A stretch of DNA of 64,000 bases from Bacteroidota bacterium. GTDB taxonomy: Bacteria > Bacteroidota > Ignavibacteria > Ignavibacteriales > Ignavibacteriaceae. The DNA lies in assembly GCA_022573715.1 (NCBI GenBank), contig JACZTL010000013.1, forward strand, positions 1 to 64,000, given 5' to 3'. Below, in pieces: positions 25,057-35,023 of the stretch. Numbering within the stretch: the first letter of the stretch is position 1; each line of letters opens with the position of its first letter. The notes below the pieces were generated by a model. That model did not search any database, was not told where the DNA came from, and was given only the letters and a program-made list of their open reading frames with translations. The position numbers and the translations under genes were made by a program.

Positions 25057-25626
25057 ATGACTAAGACTATTTATATAAAAAATATGGTTTGTGACAGATG
25101 CATTAAAGTTATAAAAGAAGAAATTGAAAAATTAGGTTTTAGTGTAAGTAAAATTAAACTTGGTGAAGTAACTATTGAATCTTCAAAAAATTTAAACACG
25201 GAAATAATTAAAGAAATTCTTAATAAGAATGGATTTGAGTTGCTTGATAATAAGCAATTCAAATTAATAGAAAAAATAAAAATTTTTATAATAGAATATA
25301 TTCATTATAAAAGTGAAGAAATTGGTGCTCAAGAAAAATTATCCGATTATATCTCAAAGAAGATGGGATATAGTTATCAATATTTGAGTAATTTATTTTC
25401 ATCTTTAGAAAATCATACAATCGAAAATTATATAATAAATCAGCGGATAGAAAAAGCTAAAGAATTACTTGTTTATAATCAGCTTACATTAAGTGAAATT
25501 TCCTACCGATTAGGATACAGCAGTGTACAATATCTATCAAGTCAGTTTAAAAAAGTAACGGGTTTTACTCCCACCAAATTTAAAAAATTGAAGTACAAAA
25601 AAAGAGTCCCTTTAGATAAAGTTTGA
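25057..25626 (+). CDS. HMA-AraC fusion regulator of the copper genes
   Basis: Residues 1-65 resemble a heavy-metal-associated domain (IYIKNMVCDRCIKVIKEEIEKLGF) with the metal pair Cys12-x-x-Cys15. Residues ~80-180 are an AraC-type double helix-turn-helix: LSDYISKKMGYSYQYLSNLFSS, then LTLSEISYRLGYSSVQYLSSQFKKVTGFTPTKFKK. The metal site probably senses Cu(I) directly and the C-terminal part binds DNA. The genes for a CopZ-like chaperone and a CopA-like ATPase follow on the same strand. The intergenic ATACCTTAAT repeats are candidate targets. Domain calls are firm; the metal and targets are inferred. Confidence 0.87.
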   Translation: MTKTIYIKNMVCDRCIKVIKEEIEKLGFSVSKIKLGEVTIESSKNLNTEIIKEILNKNGFELLDNKQFKLIEKIKIFIIEYIHYKSEEIGAQEKLSDYISKKMGYSYQYLSNLFSSLENHTIENYIINQRIEKAKELLVYNQLTLSEISYRLGYSSVQYLSSQFKKVTGFTPTKFKKLKYKKRVPLDKV

Positions 25627-25670
25627 TAGTTTTGTCAATTCAAAATTATTCTAATATTTATATAGATAGC

Positions 25671-25735
25671 ATACCTTAATATTTTATAAAATTTTTATAA
25701 AATTGTATAACACAACATTTTTTGAATACCTTAAT
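25671..25735 (+). promoter_or_regulatory. Paired ATACCTTAAT repeats before the copper chaperone gene
   Basis: The 10-mer ATACCTTAAT occurs at 25671-25680 and 25726-25735, 55 bases start to start (about five helical turns), in the 147-base gap between the regulator and the chaperone. Same-orientation repeats on one face of the DNA suit an AraC-family activator. Confidence 0.45.
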
Positions 25736-25773
25736 TTACACGTAAAAAATTAAATAAATAAAAGAAGTATAAA

Positions 25774-25986
25774 TTGAAAAAAGAGCAATTAAAAATAGAG
25801 GGAATGTCTTGCGAACATTGTGTAATTGCAGTTCGAAAAGAATTGTCAAAATTAGAACTTAATGTAATAGAAGTTAATATCGGTTCTGCGGAGATTGAAT
25901 ATGATGAATATAAATTTTCTGATAATGATTTATCCAATGCTATCGAAGTAGCAGGTTATAAATTATTTGAAAGAATTAATAATTGA
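25774..25986 (+). CDS. copZ: CopZ-like copper chaperone
   Basis: This 70-residue stand-alone heavy-metal-associated domain has LKIEGMSCEHCVIAVRKELSKL, with the Cu(I)-binding Cys-x-x-Cys at residues 13-16, and AIEVAGYKLFE at the end. It starts with TTG at 25774. It lies 11 bases before the ATPase gene in the same direction, so it most likely delivers Cu(I) to it. Other soft metals cannot be excluded from sequence. Confidence 0.88.
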   Translation: MKKEQLKIEGMSCEHCVIAVRKELSKLELNVIEVNIGSAEIEYDEYKFSDNDLSNAIEVAGYKLFERINN

Positions 25987-25997
25987 TGGATTAATTA

Positions 25998-28214
25998 ATG
26001 AATGTTGAAAAAGAAAATATTACAGCACCGGTAATTGGGATGACTTGCGCTAGCTGTGTAGCAAGAGTAGAGAAAACATTAAAAAAAATTGAAGGTATTA
26101 AAAAAGTTTCGGTTAATTTCGCCACAGAAAAAGCTTCCTTTGAAATTGATAAAAGTAAAATTGATTATAATAAAGTTGTTGAAGCAATTGAAGATGCAGG
26201 TTATAAAATTGAAATACCAAATGAGAAAACTAATGCAAATGATACAGAAACGGAAAAAAACAAAAAGAATGACGAAGCAAAAACTTTTGAGTTAAAGTTA
26301 AAGAAGGATGTTATTCTTTCAATTATAATAACTATTCCCATTTTAATATTAAGTATGGGAAGTAAATTCTTTTCCAGTGTGTTTACTTCTGATGATCTTA
26401 ATAAGATTCTTTTTCTTTTAACATTACCTATGATCTTTATTACCGGTAAAAGATTCTTTATCATTTTTTGGAATAATCTTAAACACTCCGTCGTTGATAT
26501 GAATACATTAGTTGCTATTGGAACAGGTTCTGCTTTTATCTTCAGCACAATAGTTACGCTATTCCCAAAAATAATTTACAGTAATAGTAGTAATATGCAT
26601 GTGTATTTTGATACTGCTGCTGTCATCATTACTCTAATTCTTATAGGCAGGTATTTAGAAGTTAGAGCAAAATCTAAAACAGGAACTGCTATAAAAAAAC
26701 TAATCGGACTTAGACCTAATACTGCTTTTATAAAAAAAGAGGGCCAAATAATTGAAATAAATTTGAATGAATTAAAACTTAATGATATAGTTATTGTAAA
26801 ACCTGGAAGTAAAATTCCTGCCGATGGAGAGTTAATAAGCGGTAACTCGGCAGTTGATGAAGCAATGATTACAGGTGAAAGTATTCCGGTAGAAAAAATT
26901 GTGGGAAGTAAAGTAATTGGAGGTACAATAAACAAAACAGGTTTGTTCGAATATAAAGTTACAGCCATAGGAAATAATTCGCTTCTTGGTCAAATAATTA
27001 AAATGGTTGAAGATGCCCAAGGTAGTAAAGCACCCATCCAAAATTTAGCAGATAAAGTTGCAGGTGTTTTTGTCCCTGCAGTAATTGGTGTTGCAATTAT
27101 TACATTTATAACCTGGATGATCATTACAAACGGTTCGGGATTTAATATTGCACTAGTAAATTTTGTAGCTGTTTTAATTATTGCTTGCCCTTGTGCTTTA
27201 GGTCTTGCAACTCCGACAGCTATTATGGTAGGCACCGGCAAAGGGGCACAATTAGGTATATTAATTAAAAACGGTGAAAGTCTTGAACAGGCACATAAAA
27301 TATCTACAATTATTTTTGATAAAACAGGAACAATAACGGAAGGCAAACCAGTTGTAAATTCTGTAAATTCAATAAATATTACAGAAAATGAATTAATAAA
27401 ATTAACTGCCTCGGTAGAAAAAAGTTCAGAACACCCATTGGGCGAGGCTGTAATAAACTATGCAAGATTAAAGGGAATAGAGTTGGAAGAAACAGAATCT
27501 TTTATGAGTATTACCGGTAAAGGTATTACCGCAGTAATAAAAGGAATGAATATTGTTGCTGGTAATAGAAAATTAATGGAAGAATATTCTATTGATATTA
27601 ATAATTATAACGATATAGAAAGCACCGTAATATACGTCGCAGTTAACGGCAAATATAAGGGTTATATTACTATTGAAGATCCATTGAAAGAAAGTTCAAT
27701 TATTGCAATCAAAGAATTGAAATCTATGGGAATTAAAACCGTAATGATTACCGGGGACAATAAAATTGTAGCTAAAAAAATTGCAGAAAAAGTTGGTGTT
27801 GATGATTTTAATGCCGAAGTTTTACCCCAAGATAAAGCTAAGAAAATAAAAGAATATCAAAATAAAAATGAAGTTGTTGCAATGGTAGGTGACGGTATAA
27901 ATGACGCTCCTGCTTTGGCTCAAAGTGATGTTGGTATTGCAATCGGCAGCGGTACAGATGTCGCAATAGAAACTAGTTCAATAGTTCTTATCAAAGGTGA
28001 TTTGCAGGGAGTTGTTACCGCTATTAAATTATCAAAAAGGACTATCAGAACCATTAAAGAAAATTTATTTTGGGCATTTATTTATAATATAATAGGAATT
28101 CCTTTGGCAGCAATCGGTATGTTAAGCCCGATGATAGGAGCTTTTGCAATGTCGTTAAGTTCGGTATCTGTAGTTAGTAATTCATTGAGATTAAAAAGAT
28201 TCAAAAATAAATAG
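25998..28214 (+). CDS. copA: Cu(I)-exporting P-type ATPase CopA
   Basis: A P1B ATPase of 738 residues. It has one N-terminal HMA domain ([15 protein letters not shown], residues 14-28), an acidic/Lys linker and eight predicted membrane helices. The actuator motif is ITGES, the transmembrane metal site is CPC in [17 protein letters not shown], and the phosphorylation site is DKTGT in [20 protein letters not shown] is the P1B nucleotide-site motif, and [18 protein letters not shown] is the hinge. The CPC plus Asn/Ser-rich late helices indicate Cu(I)/Ag(I) export. It completes the copper cassette with the regulator and chaperone upstream. Confidence 0.95.
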   Translation: MNVEKENITAPVIGMTCASCVARVEKTLKKIEGIKKVSVNFATEKASFEIDKSKIDYNKVVEAIEDAGYKIEIPNEKTNANDTETEKNKKNDEAKTFELKLKKDVILSIIITIPILILSMGSKFFSSVFTSDDLNKILFLLTLPMIFITGKRFFIIFWNNLKHSVVDMNTLVAIGTGSAFIFSTIVTLFPKIIYSNSSNMHVYFDTAAVIITLILIGRYLEVRAKSKTGTAIKKLIGLRPNTAFIKKEGQIIEINLNELKLNDIVIVKPGSKIPADGELISGNSAVDEAMITGESIPVEKIVGSKVIGGTINKTGLFEYKVTAIGNNSLLGQIIKMVEDAQGSKAPIQNLADKVAGVFVPAVIGVAIITFITWMIITNGSGFNIALVNFVAVLIIACPCALGLATPTAIMVGTGKGAQLGILIKNGESLEQAHKISTIIFDKTGTITEGKPVVNSVNSINITENELIKLTASVEKSSEHPLGEAVINYARLKGIELEETESFMSITGKGITAVIKGMNIVAGNRKLMEEYSIDINNYNDIESTVIYVAVNGKYKGYITIEDPLKESSIIAIKELKSMGIKTVMITGDNKIVAKKIAEKVGVDDFNAEVLPQDKAKKIKEYQNKNEVVAMVGDGINDAPALAQSDVGIAIGSGTDVAIETSSIVLIKGDLQGVVTAIKLSKRTIRTIKENLFWAFIYNIIGIPLAAIGMLSPMIGAFAMSLSSVSVVSNSLRLKRFKNK

Positions 28215-28223
28215 GAGTGTATC

Positions 28224-28295
28224 TTGCAAAAGTATGTATCACAAAATAGTCCATTTATAGTGCCTACTGATGACGGGAAATTAATTGATGAGTAA
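28224..28295 (+). pseudogene. Short reading frame, possible 5' remnant of a cupin gene
   Basis: AGGAG stands 6 bases before a TTG that opens 23 codons (KYVSQNSPFIVPTDDGKLID), ending in TAA one base before the end of the convergent IMPDH-like gene. The NPFIVPTxDGKLI pattern reminds me of the start of small cupin proteins, which need about 100 residues. If so, the rest was deleted when the neighbouring segment arrived. It could equally be a chance frame. Confidence 0.35.
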
Positions 28296-28296
28296 A

Positions 28297-29307
28297 TTAT
28301 TTTTTCGGTAATCTTTCCAGATAAGAACTGTTGCTCAAAACAGCAAATGTATCCTTACTTTTTAATTCGTCTAACGATAAACAATTCATATAACTCATAG
28401 AACTTTTTAACCCGTCTGATATTCCATCTATAACATTTTTAACTGCTCCTTTGTATGGAATCATCGTCTCTTCCCCTTCTATAAATTCGTTTCGCATTTT
28501 TACCCCAAATGATGCTGAACCTCTGTATTTCTTCCATAACTGATCAGCATATTTTATAACTTCTCCGGGTGTTTCCCTTGTACCGGCTAACATTCTACCC
28601 AGCATTACCACATCTGCACCTAACGCGATTGCTTTTGCAATATCTCCCGGGCTTTTTATTCCGCCATCTGCAATAATTTTTATCTTTAATTTTTTTTCGT
28701 CTCTTTTTGAAATGACATCTAAAATTGATGATACTTGACCTATACCAATCCCTGTTTGAATTGAAGTTGTGCAAACACTGCCCCCACCTATACCTACTCT
28801 TATTGCATCAACACCGGAAATTTCTAACTGACTTAAGCTGTCCCCTTGAGCAATATTACCCACGATTATTTTAACATCACATGCTTTTTTTATTTCTTCG
28901 GTTTTTTTTAACACTTCTTTATTATTAGCGTTTGCAGTATCTATACAAATTATATAACCGTTCTCAGCTAATTTTTTAATGTCGTCCAAAGAAGTGTTAA
29001 GGGCAATTGAAACTCCTTTAACACCATCTGTTTTTTTTGTTAATACTTCATTTAATGACGAGTCAAACCGGTTCAATATTCCTAAACATCCTTGCACAGT
29101 AAGTGCTTTTGCCATTTCTATCCCGGTAACAGTATCCATTGGACTTGAGATAACAGGAAGAGATAAATTGAGGTCTAAAAATTCGCAATTAATTTTTGTT
29201 TCTGCTCTGGATTTTATTCTGGATATTTCTGTGGGTATTAAACTTATATCGTCGTAGGTAAGAGATTGGCTGTATTGATTAAGCAAACTTTTTGAATATA
29301 TTTTCAT
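28297..29307 (-). CDS. IMP dehydrogenase/GMP reductase-family protein
   Basis: This 336-residue TIM-barrel enzyme has [10 protein letters not shown] at residues 17-26, SSPMDTVTG, the active-site loop [20 protein letters not shown] with its catalytic Cys, and [33 protein letters not shown]. There are no CBS domains, so it is shorter than standard GuaB (~490) and close to GMP reductase length. It interconverts IMP, XMP or GMP; which reaction is not settled. It has no obvious operon partner, although pepF lies upstream in the same direction. Confidence 0.88.
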   Translation of the reverse strand: MKIYSKSLLNQYSQSLTYDDISLIPTEISRIKSRAETKINCEFLDLNLSLPVISSPMDTVTGIEMAKALTVQGCLGILNRFDSSLNEVLTKKTDGVKGVSIALNTSLDDIKKLAENGYIICIDTANANNKEVLKKTEEIKKACDVKIIVGNIAQGDSLSQLEISGVDAIRVGIGGGSVCTTSIQTGIGIGQVSSILDVISKRDEKKLKIKIIADGGIKSPGDIAKAIALGADVVMLGRMLAGTRETPGEVIKYADQLWKKYRGSASFGVKMRNEFIEGEETMIPYKGAVKNVIDGISDGLKSSMSYMNCLSLDELKSKDTFAVLSNSSYLERLPKK

Positions 29308-29344
29308 AGCATAAAAAGATAAAAATAGTAGTAGATGTAAATAA

Positions 29345-31198
29345 CTATTCCCCTATTATATTTTCAATTTCTTCAAGTATTTTATTCATTTTTTTTGTAG
29401 CTGAAAGTGTGGGACCAGGAGAATTCATATCCACACCGGCTGATGCCAATAAATTGATTGGATAATCTGAACTGCCGGATTTTAGAAAATTCAAATATTT
29501 ATCTACCGCCGGTTTACCTTCATTTAATACTTTCTCTGATAAAGTTTCAGAAGCAGCAAAACCAGTGGCATATTGATAAACATAAAAATTATAATAAAAA
29601 TGTGGAATTCTTGTCCAAGTATATTTTTTGTCCTCATCAAGGACCATATTTGGACCCCAATATTTTTGATAAATATCACTATATAATTGGGATAAATTAT
29701 CCGTGGTTAATGCTTCCCCGTTTTCAGCCATATCATAAATTTTCATTTCGTATTCAGCAAACATTACCTGTCTGTAAAATGTTGAGGCTATATTATTAAG
29801 ATATTTTTCAAGTAAGAATAATTTTTCTTTTTCATTATTGGTGTTTTTAATTAGATAATTCAATAGAAGTGATTCATTAAAAGTTGATGCTACCTCAGCC
29901 ACAAAAATTGAATAGTTTGCATACGGGTAAGGTTGGTTTTGTCCTGTGTAATATGAATGCATATTATGCCCAAGTTCGTGAGCAAGAGTAAAAACATCAC
30001 TAAGTAAACCATTCCAATTTAACAACATGTAAGGATGAACTCCATAAGTGGTACCGGAGGAATATGCACCGTTTCTTTTTGCTTTTGTTTCAAAAACATC
30101 AAGCCATCTATCATTAAAAGCCTTATTTAATGATTTTATGTAATCATCTCCTAAAGGTTTCATTGCTTCAATTACAATATCCCGTGCTTCTTCATATGAA
30201 TATGTTTTAGATTTTGTTTCATTAAATAAAGAGACATAAACATCATAAGGATGTAGTTTTTCAATTTTTAACAAACGTTTTTTTAATGAAGCCCATTTGT
30301 GTAAAGGAGATAAATTATCATTTATAGTATTGATAAGGTTATCGTATACAGAAATAGGAATATTGTTTGAATCGAGTGAACCTTCTCTAACCGAATTATA
30401 TTTTCTTGCTTTTGCAGTAAAAATATTAGATTTAATATTTCCGTATAACAAAGATGAAAATGTATTCCTATAACTTTTATACGATTCATAATATGCCTTA
30501 AATGCTCTTTCTCTATATTTTCTGTCTATTGAATACATTGCAGCATAATATCTGCCATGTGACATCCTTACATTTTTACCTTGTTCATCTTTTATTATAG
30601 GAAAAGTTAAATCGGCATTAGTTAAGATTGAGAAAGTGTTGTATGAAGCTTGAACAGTATCACCGGCTAACGACAACAGCTTTTCTTCCTTTTCATCTAA
30701 CGTATGTGCTTTTGATCTTATGAGGTTCTTTACGAAGTGTTCATAAATGTTTAATTCAGGTTTTGAAGAAACCATTTCTAATAATTGGTCTTCAGGAATT
30801 TTAATTAATTCAGGACGGATAAAAGAACTTGCAGTAGCTACTTGAGTATATAAACTTTTTACCCTATCATCCATAGCCTGGTACTTAGTAACGCTCATAT
30901 CACCATCGTGCGAAAGCATTGAATAAAGATGTAATCTTTCCAGTTTCTTCCCGGTTTCTTCATCAAACTTCAAACATTTATATAATGAATCCGCATCCTT
31001 GGAAAGAGTACCTATATAAATTGAATATTCCGGTATTCTGTTAGTTACCCATTTAAAATCTTTTTCCCAATCCTCATCAGAATTATAAATATCAGATATA
31101 TTCCATTTATATTTTTCTTCAATTTCTTCTCTGGTAGGCAAAGAGGTAACTTCAGTATTAAAATACTTATTTTGGTATGAGAATATATTTACGCGCAT
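29345..31198 (-). CDS. pepF: Oligoendopeptidase F (M3 family)
   Basis: A 617-residue zinc metallopeptidase that degrades short peptides in the cytoplasm. The zinc motif is LAHELGHNMHSYY (HExxH), followed by the glutamate helix VAEVASTFNESLLLNYL. The N-terminal YKWNISDIYNSDEDWEKDF is the PepF signature. The C-terminus (RIPHFYYNFYVYQYATGFAAS) is the usual substrate-binding region. The first 20 residues from the ATG at 31198 look unlike the family, so translation might start a little later. Confidence 0.93.
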   Translation of the reverse strand: MRVNIFSYQNKYFNTEVTSLPTREEIEEKYKWNISDIYNSDEDWEKDFKWVTNRIPEYSIYIGTLSKDADSLYKCLKFDEETGKKLERLHLYSMLSHDGDMSVTKYQAMDDRVKSLYTQVATASSFIRPELIKIPEDQLLEMVSSKPELNIYEHFVKNLIRSKAHTLDEKEEKLLSLAGDTVQASYNTFSILTNADLTFPIIKDEQGKNVRMSHGRYYAAMYSIDRKYRERAFKAYYESYKSYRNTFSSLLYGNIKSNIFTAKARKYNSVREGSLDSNNIPISVYDNLINTINDNLSPLHKWASLKKRLLKIEKLHPYDVYVSLFNETKSKTYSYEEARDIVIEAMKPLGDDYIKSLNKAFNDRWLDVFETKAKRNGAYSSGTTYGVHPYMLLNWNGLLSDVFTLAHELGHNMHSYYTGQNQPYPYANYSIFVAEVASTFNESLLLNYLIKNTNNEKEKLFLLEKYLNNIASTFYRQVMFAEYEMKIYDMAENGEALTTDNLSQLYSDIYQKYWGPNMVLDEDKKYTWTRIPHFYYNFYVYQYATGFAASETLSEKVLNEGKPAVDKYLNFLKSGSSDYPINLLASAGVDMNSPGPTLSATKKMNKILEEIENIIGE

Positions 31199-31293
31199 CT
31201 ATCGACGAGAAATTTATTGATTTACTGGGAATTCATTAATCCTGGGATTTAACTTAAGTAAATTATTTTAAAAGGTAAAATTTTAGAAAAAAA

Positions 31294-31734
31294 TTAATTT
31301 GACTTGGTAACTCTTACTTTTAAATTTCCAGAAAAATTTCTAAATTCTAACCTAACTTTTTCAGGCACATGATTTGTAATCTTAGTTGACTGTCCGGCTG
31401 CATTATCAGTAAAGCTCGCAGAATATAAATTAAGTTTATTATCCCCGATAACAGTTATACTTACTATACCGGAAGAATAATTTCTTATAGAGACAAATAC
31501 ATCTGCCCGGGTTATATTTAATTGAGTATTGTCGGTTTCGTTAAATGTAATTTTAGAAGCATTAATTTCGAAAGTATAGCTTTCAGGAGATTTAGTTTTA
31601 ATTGGCTCATTAATGTTTCCGATAGAATTTTCTGAAGAAAGAATGTTTTCACGACAAGAAAAAAATACGAATATAATGAGAGTTAATATTACCCGTATTG
31701 AAATAATGAGAATTATGTTTTGTTTATAAAACAT
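31294..31734 (-). CDS. Predicted lipoprotein, unknown function
   Basis: The 146-residue protein has a long hydrophobic N-terminus ending in a lipobox-like FVFFSC with Cys27, so it is probably lipid-anchored. The mature part is beta-rich (YTFEINASKITFNETDNTQLNITRADVFVSIRNYSSGIVSITV) and looks like a small immunoglobulin-type or jelly-roll domain. I do not recognise a family. It lies 95 bases before the pepF start in the same direction. Confidence 0.65.
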   Translation of the reverse strand: MFYKQNIILIISIRVILTLIIFVFFSCRENILSSENSIGNINEPIKTKSPESYTFEINASKITFNETDNTQLNITRADVFVSIRNYSSGIVSITVIGDNKLNLYSASFTDNAAGQSTKITNHVPEKVRLEFRNFSGNLKVRVTKSN

Positions 31735-31823
31735 TTTTAAACTAAATAGTTACTAATTATTAAAATTTTAATTCTAAATAACATTTAAAAATAAAACCTT
31801 CAAGTCATAAGCTAATAAACAAA

Positions 31824-32127
31824 CTAAATTGCTTCCATTACTTTTCTATAAGCAGTAACTTTTCCATTAAATTTATCAGTATTCTTTTTTGGTAAATCCG
31901 GTGCGGCTTTTGCGGAATATTCCAAATATTTTTTAAATGATTCACATTTGTAAACAAAAGAATAAACTACTGTATTGGGTTCGCTTGTGGGTTTTATCAT
32001 TTTTGAAACTTTATGACTAAGAAAATACTTGGTCACCAAAACATCCGGAATATAAGTTTTTTCATCCATTTCGGACATTCATTTTCAAAATCTTTTTAAC
32101 TCTAATATTTATTTGATAGTAAATCAT
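31824..32127 (-). pseudogene. DUF4286-family gene with two homopolymer frameshifts
   Basis: The continuous frame 31824-32078 encodes IPDVLVTKYFLSHKVSKMI...YKCESFKKYLEYSAKAAPDLPKK...KFNGKVTAYRKVMEAI, the C-terminal three quarters of the ~100-residue DUF4286 family. Its missing start is present in other frames. An ATG at 32127 gives MIYYQINIRVKK; one frame over, DFENECPKWMKK follows; then the listed frame takes up YIPDV. Each shift falls in a run of A (five and six), and one extra A in each would restore a 101-residue protein. It may be a pseudogene, an uncorrected sequencing error, or slippage-corrected. Confidence 0.7.
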
Positions 32128-32248
32128 TGCAACTGTGTAAATTTACATATACTCAATAGTTAACTTAAAAATATAAACGGATTAATTGCAATAGGCTAAA
32201 TTTACATATAAATTAACAATCTCATAAATAATAATTTTTTAGAGAACA

Positions 32249-33517
32249 TTGAAGAACTCAAAAGTATTTACTTTAATTATATCAGGACTATTATTAGTCC
32301 TTTTTATAATAACAACTACAAGTAATAAACCGAAAGAAACTCCTGCAATTATTATAGTTAAATCAGTAAAAAAAATAAACACTGAGTTTGGTATAGATAC
32401 TTCTGCAGTAGTTAAACAAATTCATTCTGTAAAGCGAAATGAAACTCTTTCTAAGATTTTATTAAAATACAAAACACCCTACAATAAAATTTACCAAGCA
32501 CAAATATTAAGCAAAAACTTATTTGATCTAAGAAAAATAATTTACGGACATAAATATTATTCATACTCATCAACAGATAATTCCAATTCATTACAGTACT
32601 TTGTTTATGAGATTTCACCCATAGATTATTTGGTAATAAATTTTAAGGATACTGTAAGTGTTGATTTAATCCATAAAAAAATTGTATTAAAGAAAAAGAT
32701 CGTTTCGGGTGTAATTAAAAATTCATTGTATATGTCATTAGCCGAACAAAATGTTGATCCTGGATTAGTGATAAACCTCTCTGAAATTTATGCTTGGCAA
32801 ATAGATTTTTACAGAATAATGGAAGGTGATAAGTATAAAGTTATTTATGAAGAAAAATATGTTGACGATAAACCAGTCGGAATTAACAAAATTATAGGTG
32901 CAGAATTCTTTCATAGGAAAGAAAATTATTACGCTATAAATTATAAAACGAATAATAAAAATGAATACTACGATGAAAAAGGTAACAGTTTACAAAAAAC
33001 ATTTTTAAAAGCTCCAATAAAATTTTCGAGAATTAGTTCTCGTTTTACTTACCGAAGATTTCATCCTGTTCAAAAAAGATATAAAGCTCATTTAGGTACT
33101 GATTACGCAGCTCCTCAAGGTACACCTATTCATGCTGTGGGTGATGGTATTATCATTACAGCAGCATATTCAAAATATAACGGCAGATATATAAAAGTGA
33201 AGCATAACGGTACATATTCTACACAATATTTACATATGTATAAAATCGCTTCGGGTATTAGACCAGGTGTTAAAGTAAAGCAGGGACAGATTATAGGATA
33301 TGTTGGACATACAGGATTGGCAAGGGGAAATCATGTTTGCTTTAGATTTTGGAAAAACGGACAACAGGTTAATCCGTTAAAGCAAAAAATTCCTGCTTCA
33401 AAACCTATTGTAAAAAAATATTTAGATGATTTCAATCGCCTGAAAGAAAAAATTATTACAGAGTTAAAAAATATTGACTTTGTTGAAAATAATAATACTT
33501 CCACAGCTTCACTATAA
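32249..33517 (+). CDS. M23 (LytM) peptidoglycan endopeptidase
   Basis: 422 residues with an N-terminal membrane anchor or signal (FTLIISGLLLVLFIITTT). Next is a LysM/OapA-like region (VKRNETLSKILLKYKTPYNKIYQ, about 61-83). The C-terminal M23 domain carries the zinc ligands in HLGTDYAAPQGTPIHAVGDG, YLHMYK and NHVCFRFWKNGQQVNP. This MepM-type architecture cleaves stem-peptide cross-links to let the wall grow. The start is TTG at 32249 after AGAGAA. gatB follows after 15 bases. Confidence 0.92.
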   Translation: MKNSKVFTLIISGLLLVLFIITTTSNKPKETPAIIIVKSVKKINTEFGIDTSAVVKQIHSVKRNETLSKILLKYKTPYNKIYQAQILSKNLFDLRKIIYGHKYYSYSSTDNSNSLQYFVYEISPIDYLVINFKDTVSVDLIHKKIVLKKKIVSGVIKNSLYMSLAEQNVDPGLVINLSEIYAWQIDFYRIMEGDKYKVIYEEKYVDDKPVGINKIIGAEFFHRKENYYAINYKTNNKNEYYDEKGNSLQKTFLKAPIKFSRISSRFTYRRFHPVQKRYKAHLGTDYAAPQGTPIHAVGDGIIITAAYSKYNGRYIKVKHNGTYSTQYLHMYKIASGIRPGVKVKQGQIIGYVGHTGLARGNHVCFRFWKNGQQVNPLKQKIPASKPIVKKYLDDFNRLKEKIITELKNIDFVENNNTSTASL

Positions 33518-33532
33518 AAAATAATTTGATAT

Positions 33533-34981
33533 ATGTATAAAGAATACGAAGCCATTATAGGTCTGGAAGTTCACGCACAATTATCAACCGAAACCAAAGC
33601 ATTTTGCAGTTGTTCAACAAAATTTGGTAAAACTCCGAATAGTAATGTTTGTCCTGTTTGTCTAGGACACCCGGGTGTGCTGCCCGTTTTAAATGAAAAA
33701 GTAGTAGAATATTCAGCATTAATGGGATTAGCTACAAATTGTAATATAAATGAATATTCGGTTTTTGCACGCAAAAATTACTTTTACCCTGATCTTCCAA
33801 AAGGTTATCAAATTTCTCAATACAAAGAACCGATTTGTTCAGACGGATTTTTAGAAATCACTACAGCAAATAATGAGAAAAAAAGAATAAGAATTGAAAG
33901 GATACACATCGAAGAAGATGCTGGTAAATCAATACACGATTCAGGTTCGGAAACATTAGTTGATTTAAATCGTTGTGGAGTGCCATTGATTGAAATTGTT
34001 AGCAAACCTGATATTAAAAGCCCTGAAGAAGCATCACTTTATTTGCAGAAAATCAGACAGATTGTGAGATATTTAGGAATCTGCGATGGAAACATGGAAG
34101 AAGGTTCTTTGCGGTGCGATGCTAATGTTTCAGTAAGAAAAATTGGTGAAAAAATACTTGGGACAAAAACAGAAATTAAAAATATGAACTCTTTCAAAAA
34201 TATTGAGAGAGCAATTAATTTTGAAATTGAAAGACAAATTGATTTACTTGAAGACGGAAAGCAAATTGACCAACAGACACTTCTTTGGAACGCAGATTTA
34301 AATAAATCTGAAAGTATGCGAAGCAAGGAAGAAGCAGACGATTATAGATATTTTCCAGAGCCTGATCTTTTTCCTGTAATAGTAGATGAAGCATGGATAG
34401 AAAAAATTAAAACACAAATGCCGGAACTTGCGAATGCAAGGTGTGAACGATTTATTAATCAATATAATATACCTGAATATGACGCACGGATTTTAACAAA
34501 TGAAAAATCACTTGCAGATTATTTTGAAAGTGGAACAAACTTTACAAATGATTTTAAATCTCTAAGTAACTGGGTAATGGTTGAAGTTCTTGGGATAATT
34601 AATAATGAGAAAATAAGTATAAAAGATTTTCCCATTTCATCCGAGAATTTAACTCAACTTATAAATTTTATAAATAACGGCACTATTAGTGGTAAAATTG
34701 CCAAAGAAGTTTTTTCTGAAATGTTAACCGACAATAAAACTGCAGAACAAATCATAAGTGAGAAAAACATTAGCCAGATATCGGATGTATCAGAATTAAA
34801 AGAAATTATAAGCAATATTTTTAATGATTATCCTAAACAAGTGAAAGAATATATTGATGGAAAAGAGAAACTTATAGGCTTTTTTGTAGGTAAGATAATG
34901 CAGCAAACACAAGGGAAGGCAAATCCAAAATTGCTTAATGAAATATTAAAAAATAAATTGAGCTCTTTAAAGAACAATTAG
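33533..34981 (+). CDS. gatB: Asp/Glu-tRNA amidotransferase subunit B
   Basis: GatB is the kinase/transamidase subunit of GatCAB, which converts Glu-tRNA(Gln) or Asp-tRNA(Asn) to the amide forms. Signatures are YEAIIGLEVHAQLST at the start, the zinc site CSCS...CPVCLGHPGVLPVLN, YFYPDLPKGYQISQ, HIEEDAGKSIHD and the C-terminal YqeY-like tRNA-binding helices (GKANPKLLNEIL). Length 482 is standard. gatA and gatC are not in this window. Confidence 0.97.
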   Translation: MYKEYEAIIGLEVHAQLSTETKAFCSCSTKFGKTPNSNVCPVCLGHPGVLPVLNEKVVEYSALMGLATNCNINEYSVFARKNYFYPDLPKGYQISQYKEPICSDGFLEITTANNEKKRIRIERIHIEEDAGKSIHDSGSETLVDLNRCGVPLIEIVSKPDIKSPEEASLYLQKIRQIVRYLGICDGNMEEGSLRCDANVSVRKIGEKILGTKTEIKNMNSFKNIERAINFEIERQIDLLEDGKQIDQQTLLWNADLNKSESMRSKEEADDYRYFPEPDLFPVIVDEAWIEKIKTQMPELANARCERFINQYNIPEYDARILTNEKSLADYFESGTNFTNDFKSLSNWVMVEVLGIINNEKISIKDFPISSENLTQLINFINNGTISGKIAKEVFSEMLTDNKTAEQIISEKNISQISDVSELKEIISNIFNDYPKQVKEYIDGKEKLIGFFVGKIMQQTQGKANPKLLNEILKNKLSSLKNN

Positions 34982-35023
34982 ATATATTCAATATTTAAAA
35001 AATTATTATTCACGGAGAAGAAC

